A stretch of DNA of 64,000 nucleotides from Isoetes taiwanensis (GCA_021234155.1 JAJEKV010000002.1:16928041-16992040); one strand, 5' to 3'. Shown: positions 11,858 to 23,443, counted from the first letter of the stretch. Notes: generated by a model from the letters alone, not told the origin. Numbers and translations: made by a program.

Positions 11858-12182
11858 TGAACTTAGAAGGGATGCTTATATTCGTGTTCTTCATGGACAA
11901 CGGTTGCAAAAATCTTTACATGACAAAAGTTTGAAGACAAAAACATTCAAGGAAGGAGATTTGGTTCTTCTTTATGATTCTCGGTACAAAAATTTTCCGG
12001 GTAAGCTTAAGTTTCGATGGCTTGGCCCTTATCAAATTGTTCAAGTGGTTCAACCCAGCGTTTTCCAATTGGCCGAAGTTAGATGGCACTCCATTACCTA
12101 CATCGTTAATGGCTTTTCGCCTCAAAACATTTCATACTACAAACAAGTGACAATCAACAACCCGGATGAGTTCAAGACTTAA
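11850..12182 (+). pseudogene. Integrase C-terminal remnant of element B
   Basis: LDELRRDAYIRVLHGQ, FKEGDLVLLYDSRYKNFPGK and KFRWLGPYQIVQVVQ match the integrase tail of A (17340-16987). It is fused directly to RT sequence: compared with A, about 1.4 kb (A 18.75-17.34 kb), encoding RNase H and the integrase core, has been deleted. No chromodomain follows. Confidence 0.88.
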
Positions 12183-13124
12183 AACACAACGGATAGTGAC
12201 TAAAACGGCGGCATATTATATTATAGGTGGAATTTTTACAAAATGTGGGCACAACCCGACTATTTCCCGCTATGGGCACCGCCCTATATACAAAAAACGG
12301 GCTCGAGCCCTATCTACTAAGTCCTAAGAAAAACCCTCTACTCCGGGTTCGGAGCAGAGGTGATGCTTGAGGATGTGGTAGAGGTTATGCTCGGTCCCGA
12401 AGGTGCGAACCACCTCCATCCCGTTGGTCTCCGGATCGGGATGTTCAGCCATCCCGGCACACCCGGCCATCCATTCTCGAGGTTAACGATTGTGGCGGCG
12501 CCCGAGGTCCGCACAATTCATCTTGCGGGTAATCCACTCGACGGTTAGTGGGCATAGTGCGGTTCGTTCAAACCAGGCGGCAGCCATTTGGCGCCATCGG
12601 ATGTCTTCGCTTCACTCCGGTTCGTCTTATATAGCCAACCGAGGAACTCCTTGTCGGCGTGGACCAATCACAAAATCGCCAACGTGTTTGCAATGCAAAG
12701 GCTGTTTCTAAAGTGAGAATCTTTTCTCCACCGCATATCTAGCCATGGTACCTTCCGACACATTCGTTTTAATGATATCCCACTTGAGTTACCCGGCATT
12801 AAATGCCATTCCTTCTTTTCACGCAGTCGAACATTAATATGTGTCCTTTGGCCACCTGTCACATCCATCATTCTCTCACGCCTCATCTCCACCGTTCATC
12901 ACTTCTCCCTTTGTTGTTTGGGGACTTAGCCAAATTTTGCCTCTCAATCGCCTCCTTGGCATCTTTATTTTGGCACCATCAGCGGTTTGCGGCTTAGCCC
13001 TTATCATGCCCCTTCGCCCAACTTTGGCGCCCTAAACCTTTTCGTCTCTCTGCGCCTTAGATCTTACGTTCTCTCGCTCTCCGCCTTCTTCAAACAGTTC
13101 CTTACATTTCGACGCTTTTTCGCC
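12183..13124 (+). other. IN-ORF3 spacer of element B with TATA-like motif
   Basis: Noncoding spacer homologous to A's 16986-16747 plus 7154-6478. CTTATATAG at 12626-12634 is conserved with A. Short open stretches here are not conserved in frame and are not called. Confidence 0.6.
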
Positions 13125-16100
13125 ATGGCTGCCCCAAACTTTCTACACTTCAAGCTTACGCTCCAAGGGATGCGACCAGCACCCCGGTCGTGTCTTTCTC
13201 GCGCCCACCTTTTCGAGAGGCCCTTGTTGGTCCGAGTCGGGAAGTTGCGGAACGCCACAAGCTTTACTTAATTTTCACAAGTGGAGCTCCAGGCCCCAAA
13301 TCCGGGCGCAATTGCGTGAGTTCATCGCACACATCGCCAACGGCCGGGAAGGATTTGCTACGGTGTGGTCGATGGCACCACCATTTTACTTACTCAAAGA
13401 TTTGATTTCTCGGGTATTTCGTGATCCCTTTGCAAAACCGCCGGTCTCTTGGGCTGCTTTTACGGGACATGGACGCCACTCAGTTTGGCGCTCTTGCTTA
13501 TCAAGCCAACCAAAGATCGCCTCACAAATATTGCCAAACCACATGAAACTTTTGTGAAGTTTCGCGGGCTTAAAATTGCTTGGGCATTCCATTAAGAACA
13601 CCCACATCAATAAGCCGTTTTATAATATGGTCATCACCGCCATTCACTCCACTTCGCATGTCGATTGGCCTCGGCTTTTATTCTCTAGCCTTCTTCAAGA
13701 AGTAGACCGCATGGGGCTACCCCTCCCTCTGTCTCACGAAATTTACGTGGGTGGCCATCTTCAGGCCCTCATTCGACATTATCTTCCCTGTTTTGAGAGC
13801 CCTTCCACTTCCCATACCTCCACTTTCGGGCTCTCTGCATTCACCGGCGTCAAACTCAACAAGATGTACCTTCACGCCAAACCTCCCTCGCCCTCGCATT
13901 TCAACATCAGACCACGCATGTCTTTGGACACTCTTCTTCCTCCTGAGAGGCCACGCCTTCCAATTCCCGGTCATGCCTCTCAACAATCTCGGACAAAGGC
14001 AACAACAGGGGCCTGCACCTCCCATCTCGGCGGCTCTGGCCCGCAAATTCCAGCAAGATGTTCAAGCGGCTGCCATGCGGCTACATGCATCCGGGGAGGC
14101 TCTCATGATCTGGTGTTCAGCGTCCACGGAGGCTTCGATCTTTGTTCAAAGAGACCTTCAAGCTGCCACTACCCATGTTCAAACTTTGGAAGCCCAACTT
14201 CAAGAAAAGCACGCGGCTCTATTACTGTGCCCGTGATAGATCTCACCGGTGCTCGGGGATCAGACCCGCCTACTTACGCATCAGCGCAGCCCAAACTGAA
14301 ATTCAGGACTTATTGGAACAGTAACAAGTCCAAAGATACCCTCCCCGGGTGACAAGGAGAAACACATTGCTAAGTTTCGACACCTTGTACTCGAGCTTTG
14401 TGACAATTACAAAGACTCAAGTTCAAAATCTCACCGGCGTGAAGCTCGACTCACCTCCCTTTGAAGCTCGGCTTTCCACGCCACCAATCGGTTAACGTCC
14501 CTCCAGACTCAGCTTTTGGAGGCTCAGAAACAAAAGGTCATCGATGACGCGGAGATTGCCACGCTTCGCCTCCATACTCCGGGGCAATCCTCTTCACATG
14601 CCACGCTTCCTGGTAAACGGGTCCGTGATCAGTCCCGTCTTTTGTTAGAAAAGGAGCATCGGATCCATGACCTTGAACATCAGCTCCAGCAAGCAGTTCA
14701 ATCTGCTGAGGAAGCCCAAACCAAACAGGAGGGATATCTTGACATTGCTACGAACATCCCGGTCGACTTCTCTACTCCTTCCAGCTATCTTGACTATGTG
14801 GTGGCCCGACGGCACCTCTTTCTTTTGAAGTGGTACACGGCCAATGGCAATGTTCATCAACAGCCACTCAACAGTGTGGACTTCCTTCGGATCTGGCCGG
14901 ATCTTTCCATAGAAGACAAGGGTTTATTTTGTGCACTCTTGGTCTTTGATCAGCTCACGGTGGAAGATCCTGAATTAGTCATCTTCCGAGTTGTTCAGCC
15001 CATGGCTTATGTTTTTCATGACTTCTATCTGGCGGATCTCCATGATAAATTCCGGGATGAGGCCCATCGTGTTTTTAGAGGCAACTCCAATGCTGCTTGG
15101 TTGTTATCATCAACCAACAAATATTTCAAGGATCCTGCTTTCGGCCTCGGACTTTTGAACAGGAGTACATGCCCCGAATTGGCTCAAGACTTACCTCGTG
15201 GCGGTCCGAAACGTTGGAACAGGTAAACAAAAATCCGGGCGCACCGATGATCTTGAGTTTGCCCAGATTTATATGCGACTTGGGAGGCTACAATCAACTC
15301 CGGGCCTTCGGAGCAAGACCATCCCCACGGGATGGGTCAATCCTCCCGCCTATCAATTACTCTCTACTTCGAATGGGACCATTGGTGTCGTGCTCTTGAT
15401 CAAAATCTTGTACAAGCATTTAGGGACATGGCTCGCGAACCCCACGACACGGGCATGCTTCCCTCTCCATATGCTTCCTTAGGAGCCCCTCCCCCCCACC
15501 GGTTCCTTTCTTCGACCGGGCGTCTTCCCTTTTGGACGAAGGTCATGGATGGCCACGCTTGGTCGACTCCGCCTCAGATCTCCACGGATCTCCGGTGGGA
15601 TCCCCGATTTGTCAGACGCTCCAATTGGGAGGATAATGCCACTTTGGACACTACTGAAAATTGGATTTATATCGGTAATGAGCGTGGTTGGCAAAAGCCT
15701 GCTGATGCCTTGCATGGTCTTGATACCTTCTTACAGAATGCTGCCACCTCACCCAACCCTTCAGTCCACCGTCAAGCAGGTTTCTGTGCTGCTCTCAAAT
15801 GCATCCTCGTCAGCTCTTTAAATCGGCAGCGTCCAATCTTTCACTGCAATCCGAATGCCAGCGTCAGTGCCTTCGGTCTTCAAACCTGCCTTCTCATGGA
15901 GTGCCAGTTTGTTCCTTCGGCCGCTCATGCTGCCCTGGAAGACATGGTGCGCTCTCACTTCCTCATTGAGGCCCATCCTGCCCTAGGGCTCAACACCCCT
16001 GACGCTCTTCAAACACGCCAGGACCTTATTGCTCATTACCATAATGGTGCCCGACCTCATTCCCGTGAAGATCACTTTCCGACTGCTGGTTTCCCACCCT

Positions 16101-16327
16101 CGGAAGCCATTCCTCCCTTTCTTCAGACTGAGTGTCATTTGGTGGGGAGGAGTGTTAGTCCTGTGCCTCCTGGTTCAGGACTATTCATGCATACGACGGA
16201 CCAAGTCAAGCTCAAGGATCCACAGACAGGCACGGGTCAGCCGTCCAAAGCCCAGCAGAAGACAAAGCAGCAGACCACGCAGTCAAAGCCTGCGTCCGTC
16301 AACAAGAGGCGCCGCTCAGACAAGTGA
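13125..16327 (+). pseudogene. ORF3 of element B (multiply frameshifted)
   Basis: Same protein as ORF3 of A. It starts MAAPNFLHF at 13125; HSIKNTHINKPFYNMV lies at about 13590-13640, the coiled-coil region at 14.0-14.7 kb, the VDFSTPSSYLDYVVARRH domain at about 14760-14815, and the last 331 residues are an open frame to the stop at 16325-16327 inside the 3' LTR. Many indels occur between 13.2 and 14.5 kb and again at 15.1-15.4 kb. The C-terminal third is well preserved. It retains ~40 nt missing in A near the KFLWR junction, so neither copy is intact. Confidence 0.8.
16141..16152 (+). other. Polypurine tract of element B
   Basis: GGTGGGGAGGAG immediately before the 3' LTR start TGTTAG at 16153, equivalent to A's tract. 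Confidence 0.85.
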
Positions 16328-16746
16328 CGGCCCGTCACCGCTCGCGTCAGCATCAGCGTGATTCTAGGCACTTCAAGAGGCACCACCAACATTCCTGCAA
16401 ATCAGGCCTCCTTCCAGGAGTCGGCACCGAGATCAGTCAGAGTGTCTATATTGGGCCAAAGGCCATTGTACTATATATATGAGTAGAGCTAGCACATGAG
16501 TTTTTTAGATGAGTTTTGAGTCTTGTCTCTCTTAGTCTTCTCTCGATTGCGAGAGCTCATGTATGTTCATCATTGATATCAAGGAAGCTATCATTTTCCT
16601 CTCATTGTTCTCTTTTGTTCTGTTTTCTTCTTCTTGTTCCTTTCTTGCAAATCCCGCGTGACATAGTCCCCCGGATTCTCCTGTTAGATCCAAGGGTCCT
16701 CACAGAGGGCTGTCTTGCAGGAGTTCCCGAACCCAGACCCCAAACA
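16153..16746 (+). repeat. 3' LTR of element B
   Basis: 594 bp, TGTTAG...CAAACA. It looks closer to A's LTRs than to B's own 5' LTR in the first 300 bp. It contains the ORF3 C-terminal codons up to the TGA at 16325-16327 and a TATATATATGAG motif near 16472-16483. It is followed by the TSD copy CCCCA. Confidence 0.94.
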
Positions 16747-16986
16747 CCCCATACAAATGGGATGGAGGTGATTCTGCACCTGCGCTGGGACCCTGAACAT
16801 AACGCATACCACATCCTGCGTATCACCTCTGCTCCGAACCCGGAGTAGAGGGTGTTCCATCTTAGGACTTAGTAGATAGGGCTCTGAGCCCGTTTTTGTG
16901 TATAGGGCAGTGCCCATAGCGGAAGTAGCTGGGCTGTGCCCACATTTTGTAAAAAAATCCACCTATAATATAAATATGCCGCTGGT

Positions 16987-18100
16987 TTAGTCACTATCTG
17001 TTGTGTTTGCGTCTGGAACAGCATCTGTGTGTTGATTTGTACTTTCTGTGGTATGAAATGTTTTGAGGCGAAAGCCATTAACTAGTGTAGGTAAAGGAGT
17101 TCCATCTAACTCAGCCAGTTGGAAAACACTGGGTTGCACCACTTGAACAATTTGATAAGGGCCAAGCCATCGAAACTTTAACTTACCCGGAAAATTTTTG
17201 TACCGAGAATCATAAAGAAGAACCAAATCTCTTTCTTTGAATGTTTTTGTCTTCAGACGTTTATCATGTAAAGATTTTTGCAATTGTTGGCCATGAAGAA
17301 CACGAATATAAGCATCCCTTCTAAGTTCATCCAACTGTTCCAATTGATAAACCCTTTCTTTGAGTGCAAAGAAAGGATTATGGGCGTAGCCTTGATTGAA
17401 AACGGAGAGTTGGAAGGATGTATTCAAACGGCATAAGAGCTTCTTGACCATAAACCAATTTGAAAGGAGTGTGTGACTGTAGCTATTTTGAAACAAGTAT
17501 TATAAGCCCAAAGAAACGAGGGAAGCTTGGTTTGCGGTCGGTCGAGAAGCGTCACAAATTTTCTTGAGAATTGTGACCAGAGTTTTGTTGGTGCTTTCTG
17601 CCAAACCATTCCCTTGAGGATGGTAAGGTGTGCTCTTATGATGATGGATCAGAAGATAATCCGTCAGCTCCTTGATGGTATGATTGATAAAATAGACACC
17701 ACGATCAGCGACCGACTCAGGTAGGGCAGCGGCGCGCGTGATGATTTGTTGATAGATGACCTTGGCTGTGCTTGCCGCAGTGTTGTCTGGAAGTGCACAA
17801 GCTTCCGCCCATTTGGTAGCGTAGTCAGTGAGAACCGCGTGGCGACCGGCGTCAAGGGAAGAGCGTCACGGGCCGTGGGCCGTCCCACACGCTCCCGTCT
17901 TTGAAGAGCGTGGGCCAAAAATAACCAGCAAGAAGGATTTTGCGTGCCGTGATGTCACCATGAAAATGACCACCACCGAGCCCTTCATGGGCTTCTCGAA
18001 CAATATCTGGGACCTCATGAGGGAGAACACGGTCGTCGAAGGACGGTATCCTTACCCTTTTGTAAAGATGGCGCAACCATGGTGTAGTCACCGGACCTCG
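16987..18100 (-). pseudogene. Integrase of element A
   Basis: Zinc-finger half with REAHEGLGGGHFHGD and GYFWPTLFKD near 18.0 kb; the CxxC half of the HHCC finger appears to be lost. Core: LTDYATKW (first Asp), ADRGVYF (second Asp) and YHPQGNGLAEST (Glu), with 35 residues between the second Asp and Glu, the canonical D-D-35-E spacing. C-terminal domain: RDLVLLYDSRYKNFPGKL, WLGPYQIVQ and LVNGFRLK, ending without a chromodomain. The parts lie in different frames, so the enzyme is broken. Confidence 0.85.
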
Positions 18101-18109
18101 CGGAGAAAT

Positions 18110-18760
18110 TGGTGTCGGCCGGGATTGTCGCTATCGGAGAGAGCGTGGCATCCTCTGTTGGAAGAGCACCTGTGAGGAGATACTGCTGAAAGTCATGGAA
18201 CCAATGTGGTGTTGCCGTGACCAGAAAGAGTTGAGCATCAGGAAAGGCGTCTGAGACTCCCGTGGAAGGATCATCTGTGTGGATGCGTGAAAGATAATCC
18301 GGGACAACATGAGATTTGCCTGCCTTGTGAACAATTTCAAAAGGTGCAAATTCTTGCAGAAGAAGGACCCAACGAGCTATGCGGCCCGTGGGCGTGGATT
18401 TGTTGATCAAATAAAGAAGTGCTTGGTGGTCAACAAAGAATTTGATTTGACTGCCCAAAAGATAGTGACGGAAGCGTTGGACACAGAAAATTAAACCCAA
18501 GGCTTCACGCCTACGTGGCGAAGTAGTTGCGCCGAGAATTGAGTTCCTACTGGCATATCGGTTTGGTTTGTCAGTGTGCGCATCATATTCTTGGGAAAGA
18601 ACAGCTCCAATAGCAAACGCCGAGACATCAACATGAACATGAAAGGGCTTATATCCATTGAGGAGGAACAAGAACCGGGGCCTGAGTAAGCAAGAGCTTC
18701 AACTGTTGGAAAGCAGCATCCGCCTGGGAATTCCAAGCCCAGGTGGATTCATCACCCGTG
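18110..18760 (-). pseudogene. RNase H domain of element A
   Basis: A mostly open frame with HVHVDVSAFAIGAVLSQ, RREALGLIFCVQRFRHYLLG, KFFVDHQALLYLINK and HVVPDYLSRI. This is the usual order of a Ty3/gypsy RNase H, which degrades the RNA template during reverse transcription. It continues into the RNase H-integrase linker. Confidence 0.85.
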
Positions 18761-19490
18761 AGTTTATGAATGGGATCGCAATGGTCGCAAGTCCGGGAAT
18801 GAAGGTGGAGTAATAATTGACCTTACCCAGAAAGAGCGTGTCTCCTTGATATTAGCCGGTGCTTGAGCCTTGAGCACAATAAGCGATTTTGGCGGGATCC
18901 GTGGTGATACACGCTTATGTCCCAACATGTCCCAACGTAACACACCAAGTGACGCAAAAGGTGCATTTTCGGGATTGAGACTAATGCCTGGGACTCATCA
19001 CATTTCTGAAAGACGAGTTCCAATTTATCCAAATGGTCAGCCATGGAACTGTAGGCAGAGAAGTCATCTTGAAAAATTTGCAAGAAGGGATTTTCCTTCA
19101 TAAAATCATGAAAGACTGAGAGCATGATGCGTTGAAACGTTGATGGAGAGTTTGATAATCCAAAAGGAACCACCTTGTAGGCAAAAGTGCCCCACGGGGT
19201 GGTGAAAGTAGTCTTGAGTTGATCAGATTCTTTGATTGAGATCTGATTGTAGCCAGAAAAACCATCCATGAAGGAGTACATCTCATGTCCAGCAACCTCT
19301 TCGAACCCGGGTCCGTGAAGGGAAGTGGAAAATGATCACGCCTGATTGAGTTTTCGGTAGTCCACGCAAACGCGGATCTTACCATTGTGTTTGAGTGCAA
19401 TGACGATGGGGCTCACCCATTCAGAATGTTTGACCTCATAGATCAAACCTGCAGCAAGGAGTTTGTCAATTTCTGCCTTGACGCGATCAC
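18761..19490 (-). pseudogene. Reverse transcriptase of element A
   Basis: EIDKLLAAGLIYEVKHSEWVS, KIRVCVDYRKLNQA, MDGFSGYNQISIKESDQ, AYKVVPFGLSNSPSTFQRIM and the catalytic FQDDFS box near 19060-19080 are all present. Frame changes fall after the KLNQA motif (about 19330) and after QKCDES (about 18990). Gln before DD (FQDD) differs from the common Y/F-x-DD forms but is shared with B, so it is ancestral to the family here. Confidence 0.87.
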
Positions 19491-21185
19491 GGTAATTGGG
19501 GTTGAGCCCGATCGCCGTTGCTATCTTTGGGCGTGCATCGATTTGGTAGGAATGGTGAGTTCCCCAAGGCTTTGTTGATCCCGAAGGTCTCTCGTAGCTC
19601 CGGGCAAAAATGTGTTTGAACTTTTGATGGCGTGGCGCCCTGATACGATAGGGTGTCGGAAGATTGGTAGCAATCGCGACAGGTGATTGTTGCCTACGCC
19701 CACAATCTCGACTTCGTGAGTCCGAATATGTGGGATAACTTAGTGTCCGGACAATATGAGCAGGAGGTTGAAGCATGACAGGATGCGTGGCACTCTGCGT
19801 GGTGAAGAAGAGAGGTTGCTGAGTTTCATCAAGCAGAGGTTGCTTCATGACAGCATGTACATCTACAGGAGCTGCAGGTGGTGCAGCATCTGAAAAGTGA
19901 TCAACACGTTGGATGCGATTGCAAGGAGCCAGGTAAGGGTCAAGCAAGGCAGCCACAGCCTGGTCCTGATCAAGAGTCATTTCTCCCCAAGGATCAGCAT
20001 ATTCGGGGTAGGATGACAGAGGCAGACTCACAGGTGGAGCCTGAACGTGATAGATATTCTGTGCTTCCTCGGAATCGGTGTCGGAGAGAGAGGGTTCAGC
20101 ATTGTCGACTGAAATGATTTTGTCTGTTTCCAAGTCCATGGTGGCATTGAGGTGACCATCTGTAATGACTAACTGATCCGTGGCCCAGTAATGGATACTC
20201 TTGGCCTGGCGGAGAAAAGGTCTGCCGACCAACATTTCATAATCACCTGGATCTTCTCCAGCCTTCCAAACACCAAATTCCAAGGGGAATCGGAGATCAC
20301 CAATGTTGATATGAAGAAGAGGCGTGACGCCTTGAGGTCGCGTGATATGGCCATTGGCCAATTTGATGTCATATGGGGCACGATAGAGTTGTTTGATGCC
20401 CATTTGTTTGCGGAGTTTATCCGTGATGAGATTAACTGCGCTACCTCCGTTAATTTGAACATGGTTGACTTGCTGATTGCCCACCGTGGCATGTACCGTG
20501 GGTGTAGAGGTAGCAACAGCCCCAACCAAAACAGTCGGGAGTGGTAACTGGTCCTTGAGAGCAGGACAGAGTTTCAAAATTGTTGCCAGACTTAAAGGAA
20601 TTTTGATTTTTGCTAGCTCCTCTTGGAGTTCCAGAGGCACATGAGAAAAAGGATCAGCTTGATCCACAGGTGCTGGAGTGCGTGGTAATGAAGCAGCAAC
20701 TTCTTTGAGTAGGTCAACCTCAGCAGCTATATTCGGATATGGCTGAGAGCGTGGAGGTTGAGATGTGGACGGTGCGTCTTGTCTTTGTTGAGCTCTGGTG
20801 GTGGCATGAACATTAGCCAACGTGCGGCCTTCAGCAGCTTGCATGAGGTTCAGAATGCTTTGGCGAACTTTAGGCATGACATGCGGCATGAGTTTCTCCA
20901 AGTCAGGTGCAAAGTGAACCTTTTTTTCCTCTTCATGAGGAATGGTGTCGACTGCAAAGGCAGGTTGCGTGCCATTAGGAATAATGGTTAAAGGGGTGGA
21001 TACGGTGGCGCGTGAAACCAAACCAACCCAATTGGGACGGGACGGGAGGATTAAGAGCCCGAAAAATTTCTTCACGTGCTTGTTGATCCCATCGAGGTTG
21101 ATTGGCAGGAGCGGGTTGATAGCGTGATTGCCGAGGCGCCGCGAGGGTGGCTTCCTAAGAACGGGGACGCGGGCCTTGTTTGCCA
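19491..21185 (-). pseudogene. Gag-pol linker and protease of element A, active-site Asp lost
   Basis: A long open frame. It holds a low-complexity linker, FSHVPLELQEELAKIKIPLS, and the protease segment QINGGSAVNLITDKLRKQMG. The catalytic Asp seen in B (IDGGS) is Asn here (codon on plus 20449-20451), so the protease should be inactive. A second conserved block has YEMLVGRPFLRQAKSIHYW. Confidence 0.85.
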
Positions 21186-22800
21186 TTAGCAATCCGAGTT
21201 GGTAAGCCGTGAGGCGGACCGATGTGGTCTGATTGGTGCCGTGAAGCCGCACTGAACTTGTGGAAGTTGAGGACACGCCGTGGTGGTATGACCCCATTCT
21301 TGACAGTGATAACACTGAGCTTTAGAAGGATCAAAAGGAGGACGTGTGTTGGGTCCCCGTTGTTGCTCCTGTTGCTGATAGAGTTGATTGGATTGCGCCT
21401 GCAGTGGTGGCTGCTGATATTGCGATTGTTGCTGCGTTGTTGTTTGCACTTGATAAACCAGTTTGTTGCGGAACGGTGTAGGATGAGTGCGCGTGCACTC
21501 TTCCGTGGCATGATTGCACATGTTGCATCTTTTACAATGAGGTGGGCCATTGGTGGAGTTGCACTCATTTGCCAAGTGGCCTTGATATTTGCAGATATGG
21601 CACAGATCCCGGCTGCGAATTGGCGTGTTGAGGTTGGACAACAGTCTGTGGAACCATGACGGGTGGAATGAAAGGGAGCTCCTGAAGAGCCACGCCACGG
21701 GAGGAAACATTGACTAAGTGATTGACAAGGTCGATAGCCTGCTCCAAAGTCTTCGGACGCAGGTATTCAGTCATGAGTCGGATAGCTGGAGGAAGTCCTT
21801 GGAGAAACCAGACCAAAAAATCGGCTCTGTGTGGGGTACTCCTTGAGTTTTCTTTGGAAAGAATGTGAAGACGATCTGCAAAATCCCGGGCGGACTCCGT
21901 GGGCTCTTGTTGAAGGTCATTGAGTTGCTTGAGATGAAGTTGATCATCATCCGTGGTCCCATAGTGAGAAAGAAAAGCAGTTCTCATTTCAGACCAATCT
22001 TGTTTCCAGTGGCTTTTGTTGGACATGAGCCATTGATGAGGAGAGCCACGCAGGGTGGTGGAAAAGATGTGGAATTTTAGTTGAGGTTGTGCATGACCAT
22101 TTAGGACAGCCAGAGCCTCAAATTCTTCCATGTGGGCCTGAGCACTTTGGTCTAAGGGTTTGCCTTTCGTGTTGCCAAAGGTGGGATAAGTCAGCTTAAG
22201 GGTCTGAAAGGTAGAGGTGAAAGTGCTGGGCTGGACAGGAACATGATAGTGAGGATATTGAGGTGGAGTTGGCGGTGGCATGGTGCCTGAAAGACCCTGA
22301 TGAAGGGGTTGCTGAGGTGGAGGTACTGGAGGTGCCTGATCATTGGTTTTGAGGTCTGTAAGGTTATAAACAGGAAGAGTGGTGGGAAATGTAGGGAAGG
22401 GAAATTCCTGGGGAGGAGCAAAAGAGACATGTGGATATCCCTGTCCACCCGTAGGAGATGATGGTTGGGAAGGCAGAGGCGTATGGCCAGAAGACTGATG
22501 GATGTAGGCATGTTCTGGGGTATGAAAGTAAGGTTGAGCAGGTTGAGCCGGATAGGGCTCCTGATAGTGATGAGGAGACTGAGGCTGTGAGCAATGTTTG
22601 CACGCTTGAGGCGGGGAACTGGGACGAGATAGGACACGAGGGGTGGGTGGCGCCGACTGAGCCCTAGACCGAATGTGGCCTCCCTCAATGTCATAAGCAG
22701 AGCCATACATGTCGCGAACAGCGTCCCTTCGATGATGGCGCTCCAAGCGAGACGCCGTCTGGGAAAGGAGTTCTTCGGGCGTGAAGTTTCTGACAGACAT
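21186..22800 (-). pseudogene. gag of element A
   Basis: Start ATG at 22800, 32 nt inside the PBS. N-terminal MSVRNFTPEELL, then a Pro/Gln/His-rich region, a retrotransposon gag (capsid) domain with LKFHIFSTTLRGSPHQWL and ESARDFADRLHILS, and three CX2CX4HX4C knuckles (CHICKYQGHLANEC, CKRCNMCNHATEEC, CYHCQEWGHTTTAC). One frameshift near 21600-21640 separates capsid and knuckles, and another lies near the pol junction. Otherwise well preserved compared with B. Confidence 0.88.
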
Positions 22801-22828
22801 GGCGACAGAAGAAGGGAAAATCGAATCA

Positions 22829-22846
22829 GACCCGGCAGCGGCGACA
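22829..22846 (-). other. Primer-binding-site-like sequence of element A
   Basis: On the minus strand TGTCGCCGCTGCCGGG follows the LTR after one base. It matches the plant tRNA-Asp-type PBS (TGGCGCCGTTGCCGGGGA) at most positions. Tat and Athila lineages often use that tRNA, which agrees with the protein evidence. Confidence 0.6.
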
Positions 22847-22847
22847 A

Positions 22848-23443
22848 TGTTTGGGGTCTGGGTTCGAGAACTCCTGCAAGACAGCCCTCTGTGAGGACCT
22901 GTGGATCTAACAGGAGAATCCGGGGGGACTATGTCACGCGGGATTTGCAAGAAGAGAACAAGGAGAAAACAGAACAAAAGAGAACAATGAGAGGAAAATG
23001 ATAAGCTTCCTTGATATCAATGATGAACATACATGAGCTCTCGCAATCGAGAGAAGACTGAAAAGAGACAAGACTCAAAACTCATCTAAAAAATCATGTG
23101 CTATCTCTACTCATATATATAGTACAATGGCCTTTGGCCCAATATAGACTCTCTGACAGATTTCGGTGCCAACTCCTGGAAGGAGGCCTGATTTGCAGGA
23201 AAGCTGGTGGTGCCTCTTGAAGCGCCTGAAATCATGCTGACGCTGACTGGGGCGGTGACGGGTCGTCACTTATCAGAGCGCCGCCTCTTGTTGACGCCAG
23301 GTGTGGTCTTTGTCTGCGTGGTCTGCTACTTGGTCTTCTGCTGAGCCTTTGACGATGGACCCACGCCTGGTTGTGGACTCTTGGACTTGACTTGGTCCGT
23401 CGTATGCATGAATAGTCCTGTACCAGGAGGCACAGGACTAACA
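22848..23443 (-). repeat. 5' LTR of element A
   Basis: 596 bp, TGTTAG...CAAACA on the minus strand, near-identical to 2900-3495. TATATATATGAG near 23107-23118 is a plausible promoter TATA. Confidence 0.95.

Larger units (their letters stand above)
7155..16746 (+). mobile_element. Element B: nested copy of the A family, 5-bp TSD CCCCA
   Basis: 9.6-kb plus-strand element with LTRs 7155-7757 and 16153-16746, gag, protease-RT, an integrase remnant, ORF3 and a polypurine tract. Identical CCCCA pentamers flank it (7150-7154 and 16747-16751), proving direct insertion into A. It entered the A spacer between integrase and ORF3 in the opposite orientation. RNase H and most of integrase are missing: RT text runs into the integrase C-terminus near 11850. 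Numerous small indels break gag, RT and ORF3. It is defective and looks more eroded than A, although it must have inserted later. Confidence 0.95.
2900..23443 (-). mobile_element. Element A: Tat/Athila-like Ty3/gypsy retrotransposon, interrupted by element B
   Basis: Read on the minus strand the order is 5' LTR (22848-23443), PBS-like site, gag with three zinc knuckles, protease, reverse transcriptase, RNase H, integrase, then ORF3 and the 3' LTR (2900-3495). Both LTRs are 596 bp, run TG...CA and differ by roughly ten substitutions by eye. Element B sits between integrase and ORF3 (7155-16746); without it A is about 11 kb. Removing B and one CCCCA restores a sequence collinear with B's own 12.40-12.46 kb region. 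Flanking pentamers are attgt (2895-2899) and attat (23444-23448), an imperfect target duplication. Lineage evidence is the protease GGS motif in place of DTG, an integrase tail with VNGFRLK and no chromodomain, a tRNA-Asp-like PBS, and an extra ORF after pol. The coding regions are broken, so A is not autonomous now. Confidence 0.93.
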
